Notes under the pieces: model-generated
What the model was told of the DNA's origin: nothing
The model's database searches: none
What the model saw: only the letters and a program-made list of their open reading frames with translations
Part shown: in pieces, positions 8,742-19,340 of the stretch
Numbering within the stretch: position 1 is the first letter of the stretch
Layout: every line of letters begins with the position of its first letter
Origin: Massilia aquatica
Lineage (GTDB): Bacteria > Pseudomonadota > Gammaproteobacteria > Burkholderiales > Burkholderiaceae_D
Length of the DNA stretch: 64,000 nucleotides
Direction: 5' to 3'
Assembly (NCBI RefSeq): GCF_011682045.1
Contig: NZ_VVIW01000002.1
Location: 124,001 to 188,000 of the forward strand
Position numbers and translations under genes: made by a program

Positions 8742-9485
8742 ATGTTGCGTCCAACTTTTTCTGTATTTATCCGCCCGCCCCGCGCCATCGCGCTGCTGGC
8801 GCTTGGCATGGCCGCCATCAGCGCGCACGCGGGGCCGGCCAGCCAGTGTTTTGGCAGCGTGAGCAAGGGACGGCTCGATGGCGGCGTCAGGCTGCCGGTG
8901 GCGGGGCCGAATTTTTCGGCCTACAGCGCCCAGGCGATTGCCGCCGGCCGCACCCATGTGCATGCGACGGTAGCGCGCATTATCATGGACGCGTATGCGG
9001 GCGCGCAGGCGTCGGCGCCGTCCGCCAGGTACGTGTACGGCGAAACCGGCATGGCCGGCGGCGGGCCGTTCGCACCGCACAAGACGCACCAGAACGGGCT
9101 GTCGGTCGACTTCTTCGTTCCGGTGCGCGATGCGCGCGGCGCGGCGGCATCGCTGCCCAGCAGCGCGCAAAACCGCTTTGGCTACGACATCGAATTCGAC
9201 GCCGAGGGCCGCTACCAGGACTACCGCATCGATTTTTCCGCCTACGCCGAGCACCTGTACCAGCTCGACGCGGCCGCCAGGGCGCACGGCGCCGCGCTGG
9301 GACTGGTGATCGTGGATCCGCGCTTCATGCCGGCGCTGCTGGCCAGCGCGCGCGGGCCGTGGCTGCGAACGCACATTCCGTTCATGAAGGGCACACCGTG
9401 GGTGCGCCACGACGAGCATTTCCATGTCGACTTCAAGCTCGCCTGCGCGCCGCTCGGCGCCGCACCCGCGGGCCGCCAGCCGTGA
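8742..9485 (+). CDS. Penicillin-insensitive murein endopeptidase (MepA/M74-like)
   Basis: A 247-residue exported protein with a signal sequence ending near AISAHA. It shows the LAS-type zinc peptidase signature of MepA: GETGMAGGGPFAPHKTHQNGL..D, where His116 and Asp123 form the HxxxxxxD pair, and HDEHFHVDF near residues 223-231 supplying the remaining ligand and catalytic His. Such enzymes cut the D-Ala-mDAP cross-bridge of peptidoglycan in the periplasm. The N-terminal CFGSVSKGRLDGGVRLP also fits the family. Its stop codon overlaps the GTG start of the following gene, so the two are likely co-translated. Confidence 0.8.
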   Translation: MLRPTFSVFIRPPRAIALLALGMAAISAHAGPASQCFGSVSKGRLDGGVRLPVAGPNFSAYSAQAIAAGRTHVHATVARIIMDAYAGAQASAPSARYVYGETGMAGGGPFAPHKTHQNGLSVDFFVPVRDARGAAASLPSSAQNRFGYDIEFDAEGRYQDYRIDFSAYAEHLYQLDAAARAHGAALGLVIVDPRFMPALLASARGPWLRTHIPFMKGTPWVRHDEHFHVDFKLACAPLGAAPAGRQP

Positions 9486-11428
9486 CGATCGCTTTACCGC
9501 GTATTGTTCCGGGCGGCGTCGCGGTGGAAGCGGTGCTTGGACGGGGCGCCGATCTCAAGGCGCTTCTGGGCGCGTATTCCATGGAGGATGACGAGATGGT
9601 CGCCATCCTGGTCGAGGGCGACTGGTCATGCGCTAACGAGGGGCCGCTGACGATGGAGGAGCTGTGCGGCGATCTGGCCGCGCTACTGGCGGACGACAAG
9701 ATCCTGTGCGCGGTTGTCATCACCGGCAACCTGCACGCGCCTGGAGTGGTGTTGTGCGACAGCGACGTTGAATGGGCGCCGTCGCTCATCGTCGGCGGCA
9801 ACGTCACTGCGCGCAGCCTGAGCCTGGGCGGGGGCGCTACCCGGATCGGCGGCGACCTGGCAGCCGGGAGCACCATCTACGGCTTTTACAACCACGGCTC
9901 GCTCGATGTGAAAGGCGCCACTCGCGCCGGCGCCATCGTCTGCGCCGATTTTTTCATGAGGTTCGCCGGTCCGGTGGACTGCGCGCATGTGGCCTGCACG
10001 CGCGGGTGGCTCGACATCCCGGTGCACTTCAAGGATGAAGCGATCGAGCGCCTGCTGCAGCCCGACTTGCTCGATTCGGCCAACTGGCCGATCGATGAAC
10101 TGGTCAGGCACACGCTCGAACAAGGGCGTTCGGTGCTGCTCCCGCCCGAACAGATCGGCCAGAAACCGCTCCTCACGGTCAGCCGTGCGGGGCGCGCCAG
10201 GCTGGCGGAACTCGATGTGCAGGCCACCCACGGGCCAGCCGCCAGGCTCGATTTCGCCAGCTGCGACCTCAAGACCGTGCCCGAGGCGATTACCCGATTC
10301 AGCGGCGCGACCTGGCTCAGTCTTGCCGGTAACCGCATCGGCCAGTTGCCCGACTGCGTCGCTGCGCTGCGCGAACTCGAGGTACTGAACCTGTCCGAGT
10401 GCGGCTTGACGACGCTGCCCGACTGGCTGGCCAGCCTGCCGAAGCTGCGCGTGCTGAATGTGGCCGGGAACGACCTTACCGCGTTACCAGGGATCGACGG
10501 CGGCTTTGCGGCGCTGGAGGAACTCAATATCGGCCATTCGTTCAGCCGCAGCGACGCGCATGTGGAGTGGGCTTTCAATTTGTCGCTGCGCGGCTTTCCT
10601 GCGCTGCGGCGTTTCGCCAACCGGCTCAATATCAAGGATGGTGCAAGCATCGACGCTGCGCATGAAGGCTGGTACAGCCCGACCCTGGAGCACCTGCACA
10701 TAGCGCCCGAGGTCGACGGCGACCTGCCCGAATGCCTGGCGCGCATGCCGGAACTGCGCTCGCTGGACTTGCAGATCGCCGGGACGATGACGCCATCGGC
10801 CTTGCGGGTGTTGTCGGCCATGCCCTGGCTGGAAGCGGTCCAGTTCAGCTACTGCGAACCGGGATGCGCCTTCCTGACAGCACTGCGGGCGGCCTTGCCT
10901 GCCACCCTGATCCGCTGGAATACCGTGGGCGAGAAGGGGGCAGGGAGCGCGATGCGCGAGATTGACTGCTTGATCCATCACGATAGATTCGATGAAGCCT
11001 TGATTGCGGTGGAGCACCACATCGCCGGCACGGGCGGCCGTTATCCCTGCCTGTCCGCGACCGACCACGAAGGGCCTTTGCGCCGCAAGCTCGATATCCT
11101 CAGCGCCAGGGCACGCCTTTGCACCGATGCACCACGCAAGCGCTGCCAGATTGGCGCGGCCGCCGGCTGGGCCTCGACCATGATGGCGCGCTACGCCGGC
11201 GTGTCCGTGCCCACCTTGTGGCGCCTGGGGTATGAACTGGGGAGCGACCATGCCGACTGCCAGCTCACGCAGGCATGGTGGCTGATCCGGCGCGAGGTTC
11301 CCGACCACGCTGGCGCGGCGGCGCTGCTGGCGGCGATCGACAGCGACGTCGCTACGCATGCCACGCACCGGCATATCGCCGAGCGCCTGCAACAGCGCGT
11401 TGCCAGCCTGCGCGCGCTGATCGCCTGA
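9482..11428 (+). CDS. Leucine-rich-repeat protein with N-terminal beta-helix-like region
   Basis: A 648-residue protein beginning at GTG 9482, which overlaps the murein endopeptidase TGA (GTGA). The start is chosen because the frame upstream is antisense-like filler and the coupling is tight. Residues about 75-165 are Gly/Val/Ala-rich short strands (VVITGNLHAPGVVLCD, SLIVGGNVTARSLSLGGGATRIGGDL) resembling bactofilin or pentapeptide-type stacked strands. Residues about 245-345 carry four to five leucine-rich repeats (LPDCVAALRELEVLNLSECGL spacing). The C-terminal part is helical. No signal peptide is visible. Function unknown; LRRs suggest protein binding, and the coupling to a wall hydrolase is the only context clue. 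Confidence 0.75.
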   Translation: MTIALPRIVPGGVAVEAVLGRGADLKALLGAYSMEDDEMVAILVEGDWSCANEGPLTMEELCGDLAALLADDKILCAVVITGNLHAPGVVLCDSDVEWAPSLIVGGNVTARSLSLGGGATRIGGDLAAGSTIYGFYNHGSLDVKGATRAGAIVCADFFMRFAGPVDCAHVACTRGWLDIPVHFKDEAIERLLQPDLLDSANWPIDELVRHTLEQGRSVLLPPEQIGQKPLLTVSRAGRARLAELDVQATHGPAARLDFASCDLKTVPEAITRFSGATWLSLAGNRIGQLPDCVAALRELEVLNLSECGLTTLPDWLASLPKLRVLNVAGNDLTALPGIDGGFAALEELNIGHSFSRSDAHVEWAFNLSLRGFPALRRFANRLNIKDGASIDAAHEGWYSPTLEHLHIAPEVDGDLPECLARMPELRSLDLQIAGTMTPSALRVLSAMPWLEAVQFSYCEPGCAFLTALRAALPATLIRWNTVGEKGAGSAMREIDCLIHHDRFDEALIAVEHHIAGTGGRYPCLSATDHEGPLRRKLDILSARARLCTDAPRKRCQIGAAAGWASTMMARYAGVSVPTLWRLGYELGSDHADCQLTQAWWLIRREVPDHAGAAALLAAIDSDVATHATHRHIAERLQQRVASLRALIA

Positions 11429-11454
11429 ACAACTGCGGTGATTGATCGCTACAG

Positions 11455-11492
11455 CGGCAAGGTGGCCCTCATCCGGAAGATACGCTTACAAG
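11455..11492. repeat. Imperfect direct repeat, left copy
   Basis: A 38-base segment just after the LRR gene that recurs at 12338-12375 with 30 of 38 positions identical by hand alignment. The best-conserved parts are GGCAAGGT and CCGGAnGATACGCTnACAAG. The two copies bracket the gene at 11537-12295 in the same orientation, as expected for a mobile cassette scar, a duplicated regulatory region or a dispersed intergenic repeat. Confidence 0.55.
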
Positions 11493-11536
11493 ACGATTGC
11501 CGAAGTCTCATCTTGAGGGCGGCCACGGCGGGCCGC

Positions 11537-12295
11537 TCAGGTTCGCTCCAGGTAGGCCTTGCTGGCGTCCTCGAACCGGGCCAGTATCTCCATCTGCTCC
11601 GCGCGGCGTGGTAGCTGCTCCAGCGCCTTGAATTGCGCAACCGATTGCTGCGCAAGGGGCAGGGGACTTAACATCAGGGTGAACATGGCGCCCCAGAACG
11701 GCAGCGAGACGCAGCTGAAGTACTCAGGGCTGCGCGGGCTGGCGGGCGTGTGCCAGTCATCCTGGATGAAGCCAAGGAAATCGAGCGCGGCGCAGATGCG
11801 CTCGACCACGCGCTTGTCGCCAGCGACTGGCACGAAGCGCTCCGGCTTGGCCAGCATGCCGGGTATACGCGAGTACTTGCTGATTTGCTGGTGTGCCGCG
11901 CGATGCAGGAGGTAGTCTTCCAGGCCGGCGTTGGATGCAATGTGGCCAAGATGGTCGGCGCCGAAGATCATCAGTCCCTGCAAACGGCTTATCGAGCTGG
12001 TGAAGTAGCCGGCGCACGGCTTTTTCATCAGGGGAGCATGGCGCCGGTAGGCGTCATCGAGCAGACGATAGTGCTTTCCGACCTCGGCGCCGGGCAGGCG
12101 ATTGCGCCGGCACAGAAAGTAGTAGAGCTGTGCCAGTTCGCTTTCGTCAAGCAGCGATGGCGCTTTCTTGATGTTGTCCACGACGCTCGGCCAATTCTGC
12201 GGATACCAGTCGGGGTCGACACCTTGGGCAAGGCCGACTTCTTCTGTTGAAATAAAGGTCATGAAAACACGCTTGATTTCTTCCTTCGTGGCCAT
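11537..12295 (-). CDS. Protein of unknown function
   Basis: A 252-residue protein, no signal peptide, starting at 12295 behind a strong GGAGGAG site seven bases upstream. The sequence (MATKEEIKRVFMTFISTEEVGLAQGVDPDWYPQNWPSVVDNIKKAP) is helical and soluble-looking. Residues about 205-225 are hydrophobic (FWGAMFTLMLSPLPLAQQSVAQF) and could be a buried helix. I recognise no family. It stands alone between two convergent or divergent neighbours and is flanked by imperfect direct repeats, so it may be an acquired single-gene cassette. Confidence 0.7.
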   Translation of the reverse strand: MATKEEIKRVFMTFISTEEVGLAQGVDPDWYPQNWPSVVDNIKKAPSLLDESELAQLYYFLCRRNRLPGAEVGKHYRLLDDAYRRHAPLMKKPCAGYFTSSISRLQGLMIFGADHLGHIASNAGLEDYLLHRAAHQQISKYSRIPGMLAKPERFVPVAGDKRVVERICAALDFLGFIQDDWHTPASPRSPEYFSCVSLPFWGAMFTLMLSPLPLAQQSVAQFKALEQLPRRAEQMEILARFEDASKAYLERT

Positions 12296-12337
12296 CGCTC
12301 CTCCTTCGCCATTAACGAATCGGCCATATTACCTCAA

Positions 12338-12375
12338 TGGCAAGGTTGCCGCCTCCCGGACGATACGCTCACAAG
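12338..12375. repeat. Imperfect direct repeat, right copy
   Basis: Right partner of the repeat at 11455-11492, 30 of 38 bases identical. It lies in the 219-base gap between the divergent starts of the unknown gene and the yfaA operon, so it might also contain promoter or operator sequence for either. Otherwise this gap shows no obvious structure. Confidence 0.55.
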
Positions 12376-12514
12376 CTGTGGCCAAAAACTCACGCAGCGG
12401 GCCTAACGCATCGCCAGTCGGAATGTTTACTTTCTTCGGTGACATGAAAATGGTACGCTACGCTATTATGCGAAAAACATCATTGCCTCCGCCGCCAGCC
12501 ATCATCGACACACT

Positions 12515-14095
12515 ATGAACAAGAAAAAGTTGGGAATCATCGCCGCGGCCGTCGCCCTGTGCGCCGCCGCCGTGGCAGGCTACGCCGTGTTCGGCTGGAA
12601 GAAGACGCAGCACGGCGCGGGCCTCGACCTCGATTTGTCGCAGCCCGACGCGCTGATCGTGACCAAAAGCCTGTCTTCGCTGCCGCGCGACCTGCTCACC
12701 ATTCCGCTCGCGCGCGACGTGCTGCGCGAGGATTTCGTGTTTTATTATGAGCAGAACGGCGACAAACTGGGCTTGCAGGGCGCCTTGCGCCGCATCGCCT
12801 ACGAACATGAACTGGGCTGGGGCGACCAGTTGATCCGCACGGTGCTCGACGAGCCGGCCGACGTGGCCCTGTGGCGCGAGGAAGATGGCTCGCTCAAGCA
12901 CTTTGCCATCGCCGTCTCGCGCAACAGCATGACCCGCCTGCTCGAACAAGCCGGCAAGGTCGCGCTCAAGGACACCCAGATGAAGCTGGCCGGCGAGATC
13001 CGCGTCGATGGCGACAAGGTCGCGATGTATTCGCTCAATTACGCCCACAAGCGCACCTTGCTGATCGGCGCGCGCGGCACCCGCATGGTCATCTTGTCCG
13101 ATCCGGGCATGCTGTTCGACGACGAGGGCAAGGCCGACGGCAAGGCCGAAACCACGGTGGCCAACCTGCTCGCCGCCGATCCGAAAAAACAGCAGGCCTT
13201 GCGCCAGCAGTTCCAGCTCGACGCCCAGCCGGCCGACGGCCATAGCGTGGCGGTCAAGGCCGACGTGCTGGCCTTCGGCTACCAGCCGTTTTTCGGCGCG
13301 CTCGCCGCCTTGCGCTTTGATTTCGCCAAAGGCCAGTGGCAGACGCGCGCGCTGGTCGATGCCGGCAAGCTGGCCGCCGGCGGCTACGACAACCGTGCCC
13401 TGTGGCCGGTGCTGCCGCATAACCCGGCCGCCTGCTTCGCCCTGCCGGCCGACTGGGCCGCCATGGCGTCGGTGCTGGGCGATGTCGACGCGTCGTCCAA
13501 CGTGACGCCCTTGTCGGAACAGTTGACCGGCCCGGCCGCCGTGTGCTGGTACGGCACTTCGCGCCTGTACACGCCGCTGGTGGTGGCGACCCGCAAGGCC
13601 GGCGGCAGCGACGAACTGTATGGGGCGCTGTTTTCGGCCGCCATCGGCAACAAGAAAAGCGGGGCGGTGCAAAAGTCGGCCGGCCCGAATGGCGCTGTTC
13701 TCTGGCAGCGCGAAGTGGCCACCGGCATCGGGGCCCAGCATCCGACCCTGGCCGTGAGCGGCCAGACCGTGCTGTTTTCGCCGGACCGCAAGCTGGTCGA
13801 ACAGGCGCTGGCCGTCGCCCGCAAGCAGGCCCCGGCGATCGCCGACCGCCTCAACGATCCGTCGCGCACGGTGGGCCTGATCGCGCCGGCCTCGCTGGCC
13901 GAATTAATTCGCAAGGAAGCCTTCGACGCGCTGCCGTCCGCGCGCGAACCGGTGCTGCGCGCCGCCGCCGACGCGCACCTGGTGCCGCGCCTGAACGCGC
14001 TCAAAAAATATCCGCCGTACCGTCTCGTGCTCAAGTCGCTGCCCGCCAGTGGCGTGAGCTGGCAGCCGGTCGAGTGGCAGGCGATGGATAAATGA
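12515..14095 (+). CDS. yfaA: DUF2138 family protein YfaA
   Basis: A 526-residue protein starting with a basic segment and one hydrophobic helix ([30 protein letters not shown]), so it is anchored in or exported across the inner membrane. The body ([62 protein letters not shown]) matches what I know of the DUF2138/YfaA family. It is the first gene of a block with the same content as E. coli yfaP-Q-S-T-A and the Pseudomonas mag operon. Members of that operon are reported to complex with the macroglobulin at the inner membrane; the molecular role of YfaA is not established. Its TGA overlaps the next ATG. Confidence 0.85.
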   Translation: MNKKKLGIIAAAVALCAAAVAGYAVFGWKKTQHGAGLDLDLSQPDALIVTKSLSSLPRDLLTIPLARDVLREDFVFYYEQNGDKLGLQGALRRIAYEHELGWGDQLIRTVLDEPADVALWREEDGSLKHFAIAVSRNSMTRLLEQAGKVALKDTQMKLAGEIRVDGDKVAMYSLNYAHKRTLLIGARGTRMVILSDPGMLFDDEGKADGKAETTVANLLAADPKKQQALRQQFQLDAQPADGHSVAVKADVLAFGYQPFFGALAALRFDFAKGQWQTRALVDAGKLAAGGYDNRALWPVLPHNPAACFALPADWAAMASVLGDVDASSNVTPLSEQLTGPAAVCWYGTSRLYTPLVVATRKAGGSDELYGALFSAAIGNKKSGAVQKSAGPNGAVLWQREVATGIGAQHPTLAVSGQTVLFSPDRKLVEQALAVARKQAPAIADRLNDPSRTVGLIAPASLAELIRKEAFDALPSAREPVLRAAADAHLVPRLNALKKYPPYRLVLKSLPASGVSWQPVEWQAMDK

Positions 14096-14760
14096 TGGCA
14101 GTGTCCCGCCGTCACCTGCTGGGCCTTGCCGCCGGCTGCGCCGTGCTGCCTTGGGCGCGCGCGCTCACCGGCGTGCCGCCCGCCCCCATGCCGGCTTACC
14201 TGTCGAAGGCGCAAAGCCGCGCCTTCCAGGCATGGATGCTGCGCATCGTGAACGCACAGATGGAGCAGGGCCCGTCGCCGCGCTGGCAGCACCGCGACTG
14301 CGCGGGCCTGGTGCGCTTTGCCGTGAACGAGGCACTCACGGTGCATGACGCCAGATGGATGCGCGCCAACGGCATCGCCAGCGACCGCCAACTGCCGCCC
14401 GAACTCGAACTGACAGCGGCCCAGCAAGTGCTGCGCAACCGCTGGGTGCAGACCGGCGGCGCGGTCGGCCACTACGTCTCGGCCATCGGCCTGGTGCAGA
14501 ACAACAGCCGCTTCATCGGGCGCGACGTCAATCAGGCGCAGCCCGGCGACCTGCTGTTTTTCGACCAGGGCGACGAACACCATCTGATGGTCTGGATGGG
14601 CGCGCGCATCGCCTACCACACCGGCACCGTTACCCCGAACGACAACGGACTGCGTACCGTTGATGTCCCACAACTCAAAACCTGGAAGGACACGCGGTGG
14701 CAACCAGCGGTCGACAATCCCAATTTCGCCGGCATGTTCCGGCTGGCGTTTTTAACATGA
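14092..14760 (+). CDS. yfaT: DUF1175 family protein YfaT, NlpC/P60-like pattern
   Basis: A 222-residue exported protein with a signal of Tat-like appearance ([23 protein letters not shown]). The start at 14092 overlaps the yfaA stop (ATGATG; 14095 is equally possible). The fold-like pattern [15 protein letters not shown] (Cys70) followed by [21 protein letters not shown] (His163/164) is that of NlpC/P60-type papain-fold enzymes, with Cys in a D-C-[SA]-G-L context and His after a GD-L-x-F-F strand. This suggests amidase or peptidase chemistry, which is my inference and not an established property of DUF1175. The gene lies between yfaA and yfaS with start-stop overlaps on both sides. Confidence 0.8.
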   Translation: MMAVSRRHLLGLAAGCAVLPWARALTGVPPAPMPAYLSKAQSRAFQAWMLRIVNAQMEQGPSPRWQHRDCAGLVRFAVNEALTVHDARWMRANGIASDRQLPPELELTAAQQVLRNRWVQTGGAVGHYVSAIGLVQNNSRFIGRDVNQAQPGDLLFFDQGDEHHLMVWMGARIAYHTGTVTPNDNGLRTVDVPQLKTWKDTRWQPAVDNPNFAGMFRLAFLT

Positions 14761-17700
14761 ACAATCCAATCACACGCGCCCTGGCGCTGCTGGTGCTGCT
14801 GTGCGGCTTGCTGCCCGCGCTGGCCCCAGCCCAGGAAACCGAGGCGCCGGCAGCCGCGCCGGCAGAAGCGGGCAGCGCACCCGCGGGGACCAACTACACG
14901 AGCTTCAAGGGCGAACCGTTCTTCTTGCTGTCCGACGCGGCCTATGGCAGCGGCGAGGTGGCCAAGGTGCGCCTGGAAGTGCCGGGGCGCGATTATGCGC
15001 GATCGAACCTGGAGCAGTACGGCGGCGTCGACGTGCTGGTGTACCGGGTTCCCGAGCCGCTCGAATTCCTGAAAAAGCAGCGCAACCTGCACCGCGTGCA
15101 GGTGAGCGGCAATTACCAGGGCGAAGGCTTGCTTAATACCCTGACCATGCTGTGGGACCGCTGGTGGAAGCAGTCGCGCATGGCCTGGCGCAAGCTGTTT
15201 TCGAGCGAAGCCCGCGAGGCGGTCACCAGCGCCCAGCCCAAGCTGGCCACCAGCGCGGCGATCACGCGTCCGGTGCCGTTCCGCCAGCAGCCGCAGTACG
15301 AACCGCTCAAGGGCTACGACCTGGTCGACCGCTTCCGCTATCCGGTGTGGGAGGCGAAGATGATCACGCCGCCGGCCGGCATCAAGATGGAAGGGTCGAG
15401 CAGCGAATTCATGACCAGCAGCGCCGGCAACGTGATGATCCCGATCGGCCAGCGCAAACCGGGCCTGTACCTGGTTGAGGCGATCATTGGCGAACACCGC
15501 GCCACCACCCTGGTGTTCGTATCCGATACGATGGCCATTACCAAGGTGTCGGCCAACCAGATGCTGGTGTGGGCGGCGCGGCGCGACAACGGCGCGGCGG
15601 TGCCCGACGTCGATGTCACATGGACCGACGGCAGCGGCGTGCTGCAATCGGGCCGCACCGGCGCCAACGGCGTCGTCTCGTTAGAGCGCGGCAGCCCGGA
15701 GCATACCTATGTAATGGGCGAAGACCGCAGCGGCGGCGTGTTCGTGTCCGAGAATTTTTACTACGACAGCGAAATCTACAACACCAAGGTCTACGCGGTG
15801 ACCGACCGTCCGTTGTACCGGCCGGGCGATGAAGTCAGCGTCAAGTTCATCGGCCGCGAATTTACCGGTGCGCGCGCCTCGCAGGCGGCTGTCACGGCGC
15901 CGCTGGCGCTCACCGTGTTCGACCCGAACGGCACGCCGCTGCTGACGCAGTCGCTGCAACTGACCGCGGAAACCGGCAGCGATACGCGCTTTCGCCTGCC
16001 GGACAATGCGGGCGCCGGCGGCTACGAGCTGCGTTTCACCTACCGCGACACCCAGTACGGCGCGGCCTTCCGCGTGGCCGACTACGTCAAGCCGCACTTC
16101 GAGATCAACCTGGTGCCGGCCAAGGCCGACTTCAAGACCGGCGAAGACGTCAAGGGCCGCATCGAACTGCGCTACCCGGACGGCACGCCGGTGGCCAAGG
16201 CCAGCCTGTCGCTGTCCCTGCGCGCCCAGAAGAACGCCATGGTCGAAGGCGAATTGCGCTACAGCGGCGCGTTCCCGGTCGAACTGAAGACCCAGGAACT
16301 GGTCAGCGACGGCAAGGGCAATGTCGATTTCGTGCTGCCGCAGGCCAAGGACCCATCGCGTTACATTCTCACAGTGCTCGCGTCGGACGGCGCGGCCTAC
16401 CGCGTGCGCAGTACCCGCGAACTGATGATCGAGCGTTCGGCCAGCCAGTACACGCTCAAGGCGCAGCGGCGCTTTTCCGCACCTGGCGAAACGGTACGCT
16501 TCGACGTCGCGGCCGAAGCCACGGCCGGCGCCAAACCGGTGCGCTGGGAGATGATCCAGTTAGAGAAGCAGACCAGGACCGAAGGCGTATTCGACGCATC
16601 CAGGCCGACCTGGGATGTGAACTTCCCGGCATCGGGCTCGTATCAACTGAGCCTGCGCGACGCCCAGAACAACCTGGTCGGCGGCACCAGCCACTGGGTC
16701 AGCGGCCAGGGCCTGGCGGCCACGCCGGGCAGCATCGAAATCGTGCTTGACCATGAACGCTATCGCGCCGGCGACACCGCCGAAGCGCTGATCACCTTCG
16801 CCGACCCGGTCGACCAGGCCTTGCTGACGCTTGAGCGCGACAAGGTCGAACAGCTTGGCCTGCTCACCGCCGGCGCCGACTGGATCAAGCCGGTGCGCGT
16901 GGCGCCCAACCAGTGGCGCGTGAAAATCCCGGTCAAGGACGACTACGGCCCGAACATCACGTTCTCGGTGGCGTACACGCGCAAGGGCGACTTCGTGTTC
17001 CAGAACGCCGGCATCCAGATCATCGAACCGCGCATCGCGCTGCAGTTCAAAACCGACAAGGAAGTCTACCAGCCGGGCGAGAAGGTCACCATCGACGTGA
17101 GCGCACAGATGGACGGCAAGCCGGTATCGACCCTGGTTACGCTGGGCGTGGTCGACGAAATGATCTACGTGCTGCAGCCGGAGATCGCGCCCGACATCGG
17201 CGACTTCTTCTACCACCCGCGCCGCAACAACGTGCGCACCACGGCCAGCCTGTCGTTCATCAGCTACGACATGGCCGCCGGTCGCAGCGCCGGCGCTCCC
17301 GCGCGCCACAACTACAACGAGCGTGGCGTCAAGGTGCTGGAACGCCCGCGCCGCGACAACGTCGATACGGCCCTGTGGGCGCCCGCGCTCAAGACCGATG
17401 CCGACGGCCGCGCGCGCGTCACTTTCACCATGCCGGACGCGCTGACGCGCTGGCGCATCACCGGCCGCGCCATGGATGCGCAGGGCCGGGTCGGCCAGCG
17501 CACTGGCTATCTGCGCTCGGACAAGAACTTCTTCGCCAAGTGGACGGCGCCGGACTGGATGCGTGTGGGCGACGCTCCGCAGGCATCGGTGGCGGTGTTC
17601 AACCAGACCGCCAGCGACCAGGCCATTGAAGTCACACTCACCGCGGGCAGCGTGGTCAAGACCGAGAAGATCACCGCCCGCCGTGGCGTGAACTACGTGC

Positions 17701-19340
17701 AGTTTCCGCTGCCGGCCTACAGCGGTCCGATGCGCCTGGAAATGAAGCACGATGGCAAGCTGGTCGACGCGCTCGACACCGACGTGCAGGCATTGCCGGC
17801 CGCCTGGAACAGCCCGCGCACCCTGAGCGTGCCGCTGACCGGCGCCACCGTGCCGGTCGCGCTGCCGGCGGACGCGCGCAATATCCGCGTCTCGTTCGCC
17901 AGCGGGGCAGCCAGCCATTTTGCGCGCATTGCCGACGACCTGATCGAATATCCGTACGGCTGCGTGGAGCAGACATCGAGCCGCCTGATTCCGCTGGCGC
18001 TCGGATTGCAGAACCTCGGCCCCGAGGCCGGCCCGGTCCAGCTGCGCCTCTTGAACACCTTGCAGGCGCAGCGCCTGCGGCTGGTGTCGATGGCCGGTCC
18101 GGAAGCGCAATTCGGCTGGTGGGGCAACGCCACCGCCGGCAATTCGCTGATGACGGCCTACGCCTACTACGCCGACTGGTATGCGGCGCGCGCGTTGCGC
18201 ATCGAGATGCCGCCCGAGCACTGGCAAGGTTTGCTGGCCATGTACGGCAAGGAAGGCCTGAAAGAGCCGGTGCTGCACCGCGTACTGACCCTGTGGCTGG
18301 CGCAGGAAATGGGCTTGCCGGTCAAGACGCTCGCTTCCGGCCTGGCCGACGAACTGGTAAAAACAAAACTCGACGCCAAACCGGCCGCGCTGGCGCCGAC
18401 CAGCAGCATGCTGCTCACCGCCGAAAGCGGCAATTCGCAGGCGCTGACCCTGGCGCTGCTGTCGGTTGTCGCCGCCAACGATGGCGTGACCCTCGCTCCC
18501 GAACTGGAACAGCAGGTCGGCGCCGCGTGGACCACCTTGCGCGCCAATCCAGCGCCGCTTGCGCAAGCCTTGCTGATGCTGGGCGGGCAGCTGCCGGCAA
18601 GCCAGGCCGATGCCGTGCTGGGCGCGGTGCGCGCCGACATGCCGACCCTGGACCGCGCGCTGACCCTGGTGTGGGTGCAGAAGAAGCTGGGCGGCCCACC
18701 GGCGGCCAAAGACGCCGGCGTCGCGCTCACCGGCACCTGGCAGAAGAGCGCCAGCCCGCTCGGCCAGGCTTTGTTCCGCTGGCAGCCGGCCAAGGGCGTG
18801 CCAACCCAGTTGCAACTGGCCGAAGAAGCGCCGGCCAACACCGTCGCCATCATCCACTACGACAGCCGCGAAGCGGAAACGCATACGCTGCCGGTCAGGA
18901 TCGAACGGCGCCTGATGCGCATGGAGCAGAAGGACAATACCTTCAACCCGGTGCCGGTCAAGAACGGCGAGGCGCTGCGCACCGACGCGCTGTACCTCGA
19001 TGAAATCACGCTCACGCCGGCGGCCGGTGCGAAGTACCGCTATGGTTTGCTGGAAGTGGCACTGCCGCCGGGCGCTTCGGTCGAAGCGACCACCTGGGGC
19101 ATGACCTTCGCCGGCGAGAAAAAAGAAGCGCTGGAAGCCGCGCGCCACGAATCGCGCCGCGAAGGCTATGTGGTGCCTGTCGAGCCGCTGGCTGAACCGC
19201 TGCGCCTGCGCCACCTGCTGCGCTTTGCGCAAAAGGGCAGTTACGTGCTGCCGCCGGCCCGCTACTACCGCATGTACCAGCCCGAAAACAAGGCGCTGGA
19301 AGGCGAGGGCAAGACCATGCGCACGCTCAAGGTCGAATAA
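14757..19340 (+). CDS. yfaS: Bacterial alpha-2-macroglobulin YfaS
   Basis: A 1527-residue exported macroglobulin. ATG 14757 overlaps the yfaT TGA and starts a signal peptide ([26 protein letters not shown]). Repeated MG beta-sandwich domains are visible, with [20 protein letters not shown] (MG2 style) and [18 protein letters not shown]. The A2M central motif [30 protein letters not shown] is clear. The thioester motif GCVEQ is present with Cys1069, followed by an alpha-helical toroid (complement-like TED) and a receptor-binding-like end. Such proteins trap proteases in the periplasm, the thioester covalently capturing the attacker. Members of the YfaS/MagD class are often described as lacking the CxEQ motif, so its presence here is notable. 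Cleavage bait region not identifiable by eye. Confidence 0.92.
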   Translation: MNNPITRALALLVLLCGLLPALAPAQETEAPAAAPAEAGSAPAGTNYTSFKGEPFFLLSDAAYGSGEVAKVRLEVPGRDYARSNLEQYGGVDVLVYRVPEPLEFLKKQRNLHRVQVSGNYQGEGLLNTLTMLWDRWWKQSRMAWRKLFSSEAREAVTSAQPKLATSAAITRPVPFRQQPQYEPLKGYDLVDRFRYPVWEAKMITPPAGIKMEGSSSEFMTSSAGNVMIPIGQRKPGLYLVEAIIGEHRATTLVFVSDTMAITKVSANQMLVWAARRDNGAAVPDVDVTWTDGSGVLQSGRTGANGVVSLERGSPEHTYVMGEDRSGGVFVSENFYYDSEIYNTKVYAVTDRPLYRPGDEVSVKFIGREFTGARASQAAVTAPLALTVFDPNGTPLLTQSLQLTAETGSDTRFRLPDNAGAGGYELRFTYRDTQYGAAFRVADYVKPHFEINLVPAKADFKTGEDVKGRIELRYPDGTPVAKASLSLSLRAQKNAMVEGELRYSGAFPVELKTQELVSDGKGNVDFVLPQAKDPSRYILTVLASDGAAYRVRSTRELMIERSASQYTLKAQRRFSAPGETVRFDVAAEATAGAKPVRWEMIQLEKQTRTEGVFDASRPTWDVNFPASGSYQLSLRDAQNNLVGGTSHWVSGQGLAATPGSIEIVLDHERYRAGDTAEALITFADPVDQALLTLERDKVEQLGLLTAGADWIKPVRVAPNQWRVKIPVKDDYGPNITFSVAYTRKGDFVFQNAGIQIIEPRIALQFKTDKEVYQPGEKVTIDVSAQMDGKPVSTLVTLGVVDEMIYVLQPEIAPDIGDFFYHPRRNNVRTTASLSFISYDMAAGRSAGAPARHNYNERGVKVLERPRRDNVDTALWAPALKTDADGRARVTFTMPDALTRWRITGRAMDAQGRVGQRTGYLRSDKNFFAKWTAPDWMRVGDAPQASVAVFNQTASDQAIEVTLTAGSVVKTEKITARRGVNYVQFPLPAYSGPMRLEMKHDGKLVDALDTDVQALPAAWNSPRTLSVPLTGATVPVALPADARNIRVSFASGAASHFARIADDLIEYPYGCVEQTSSRLIPLALGLQNLGPEAGPVQLRLLNTLQAQRLRLVSMAGPEAQFGWWGNATAGNSLMTAYAYYADWYAARALRIEMPPEHWQGLLAMYGKEGLKEPVLHRVLTLWLAQEMGLPVKTLASGLADELVKTKLDAKPAALAPTSSMLLTAESGNSQALTLALLSVVAANDGVTLAPELEQQVGAAWTTLRANPAPLAQALLMLGGQLPASQADAVLGAVRADMPTLDRALTLVWVQKKLGGPPAAKDAGVALTGTWQKSASPLGQALFRWQPAKGVPTQLQLAEEAPANTVAIIHYDSREAETHTLPVRIERRLMRMEQKDNTFNPVPVKNGEALRTDALYLDEITLTPAAGAKYRYGLLEVALPPGASVEATTWGMTFAGEKKEALEAARHESRREGYVVPVEPLAEPLRLRHLLRFAQKGSYVLPPARYYRMYQPENKALEGEGKTMRTLKVE

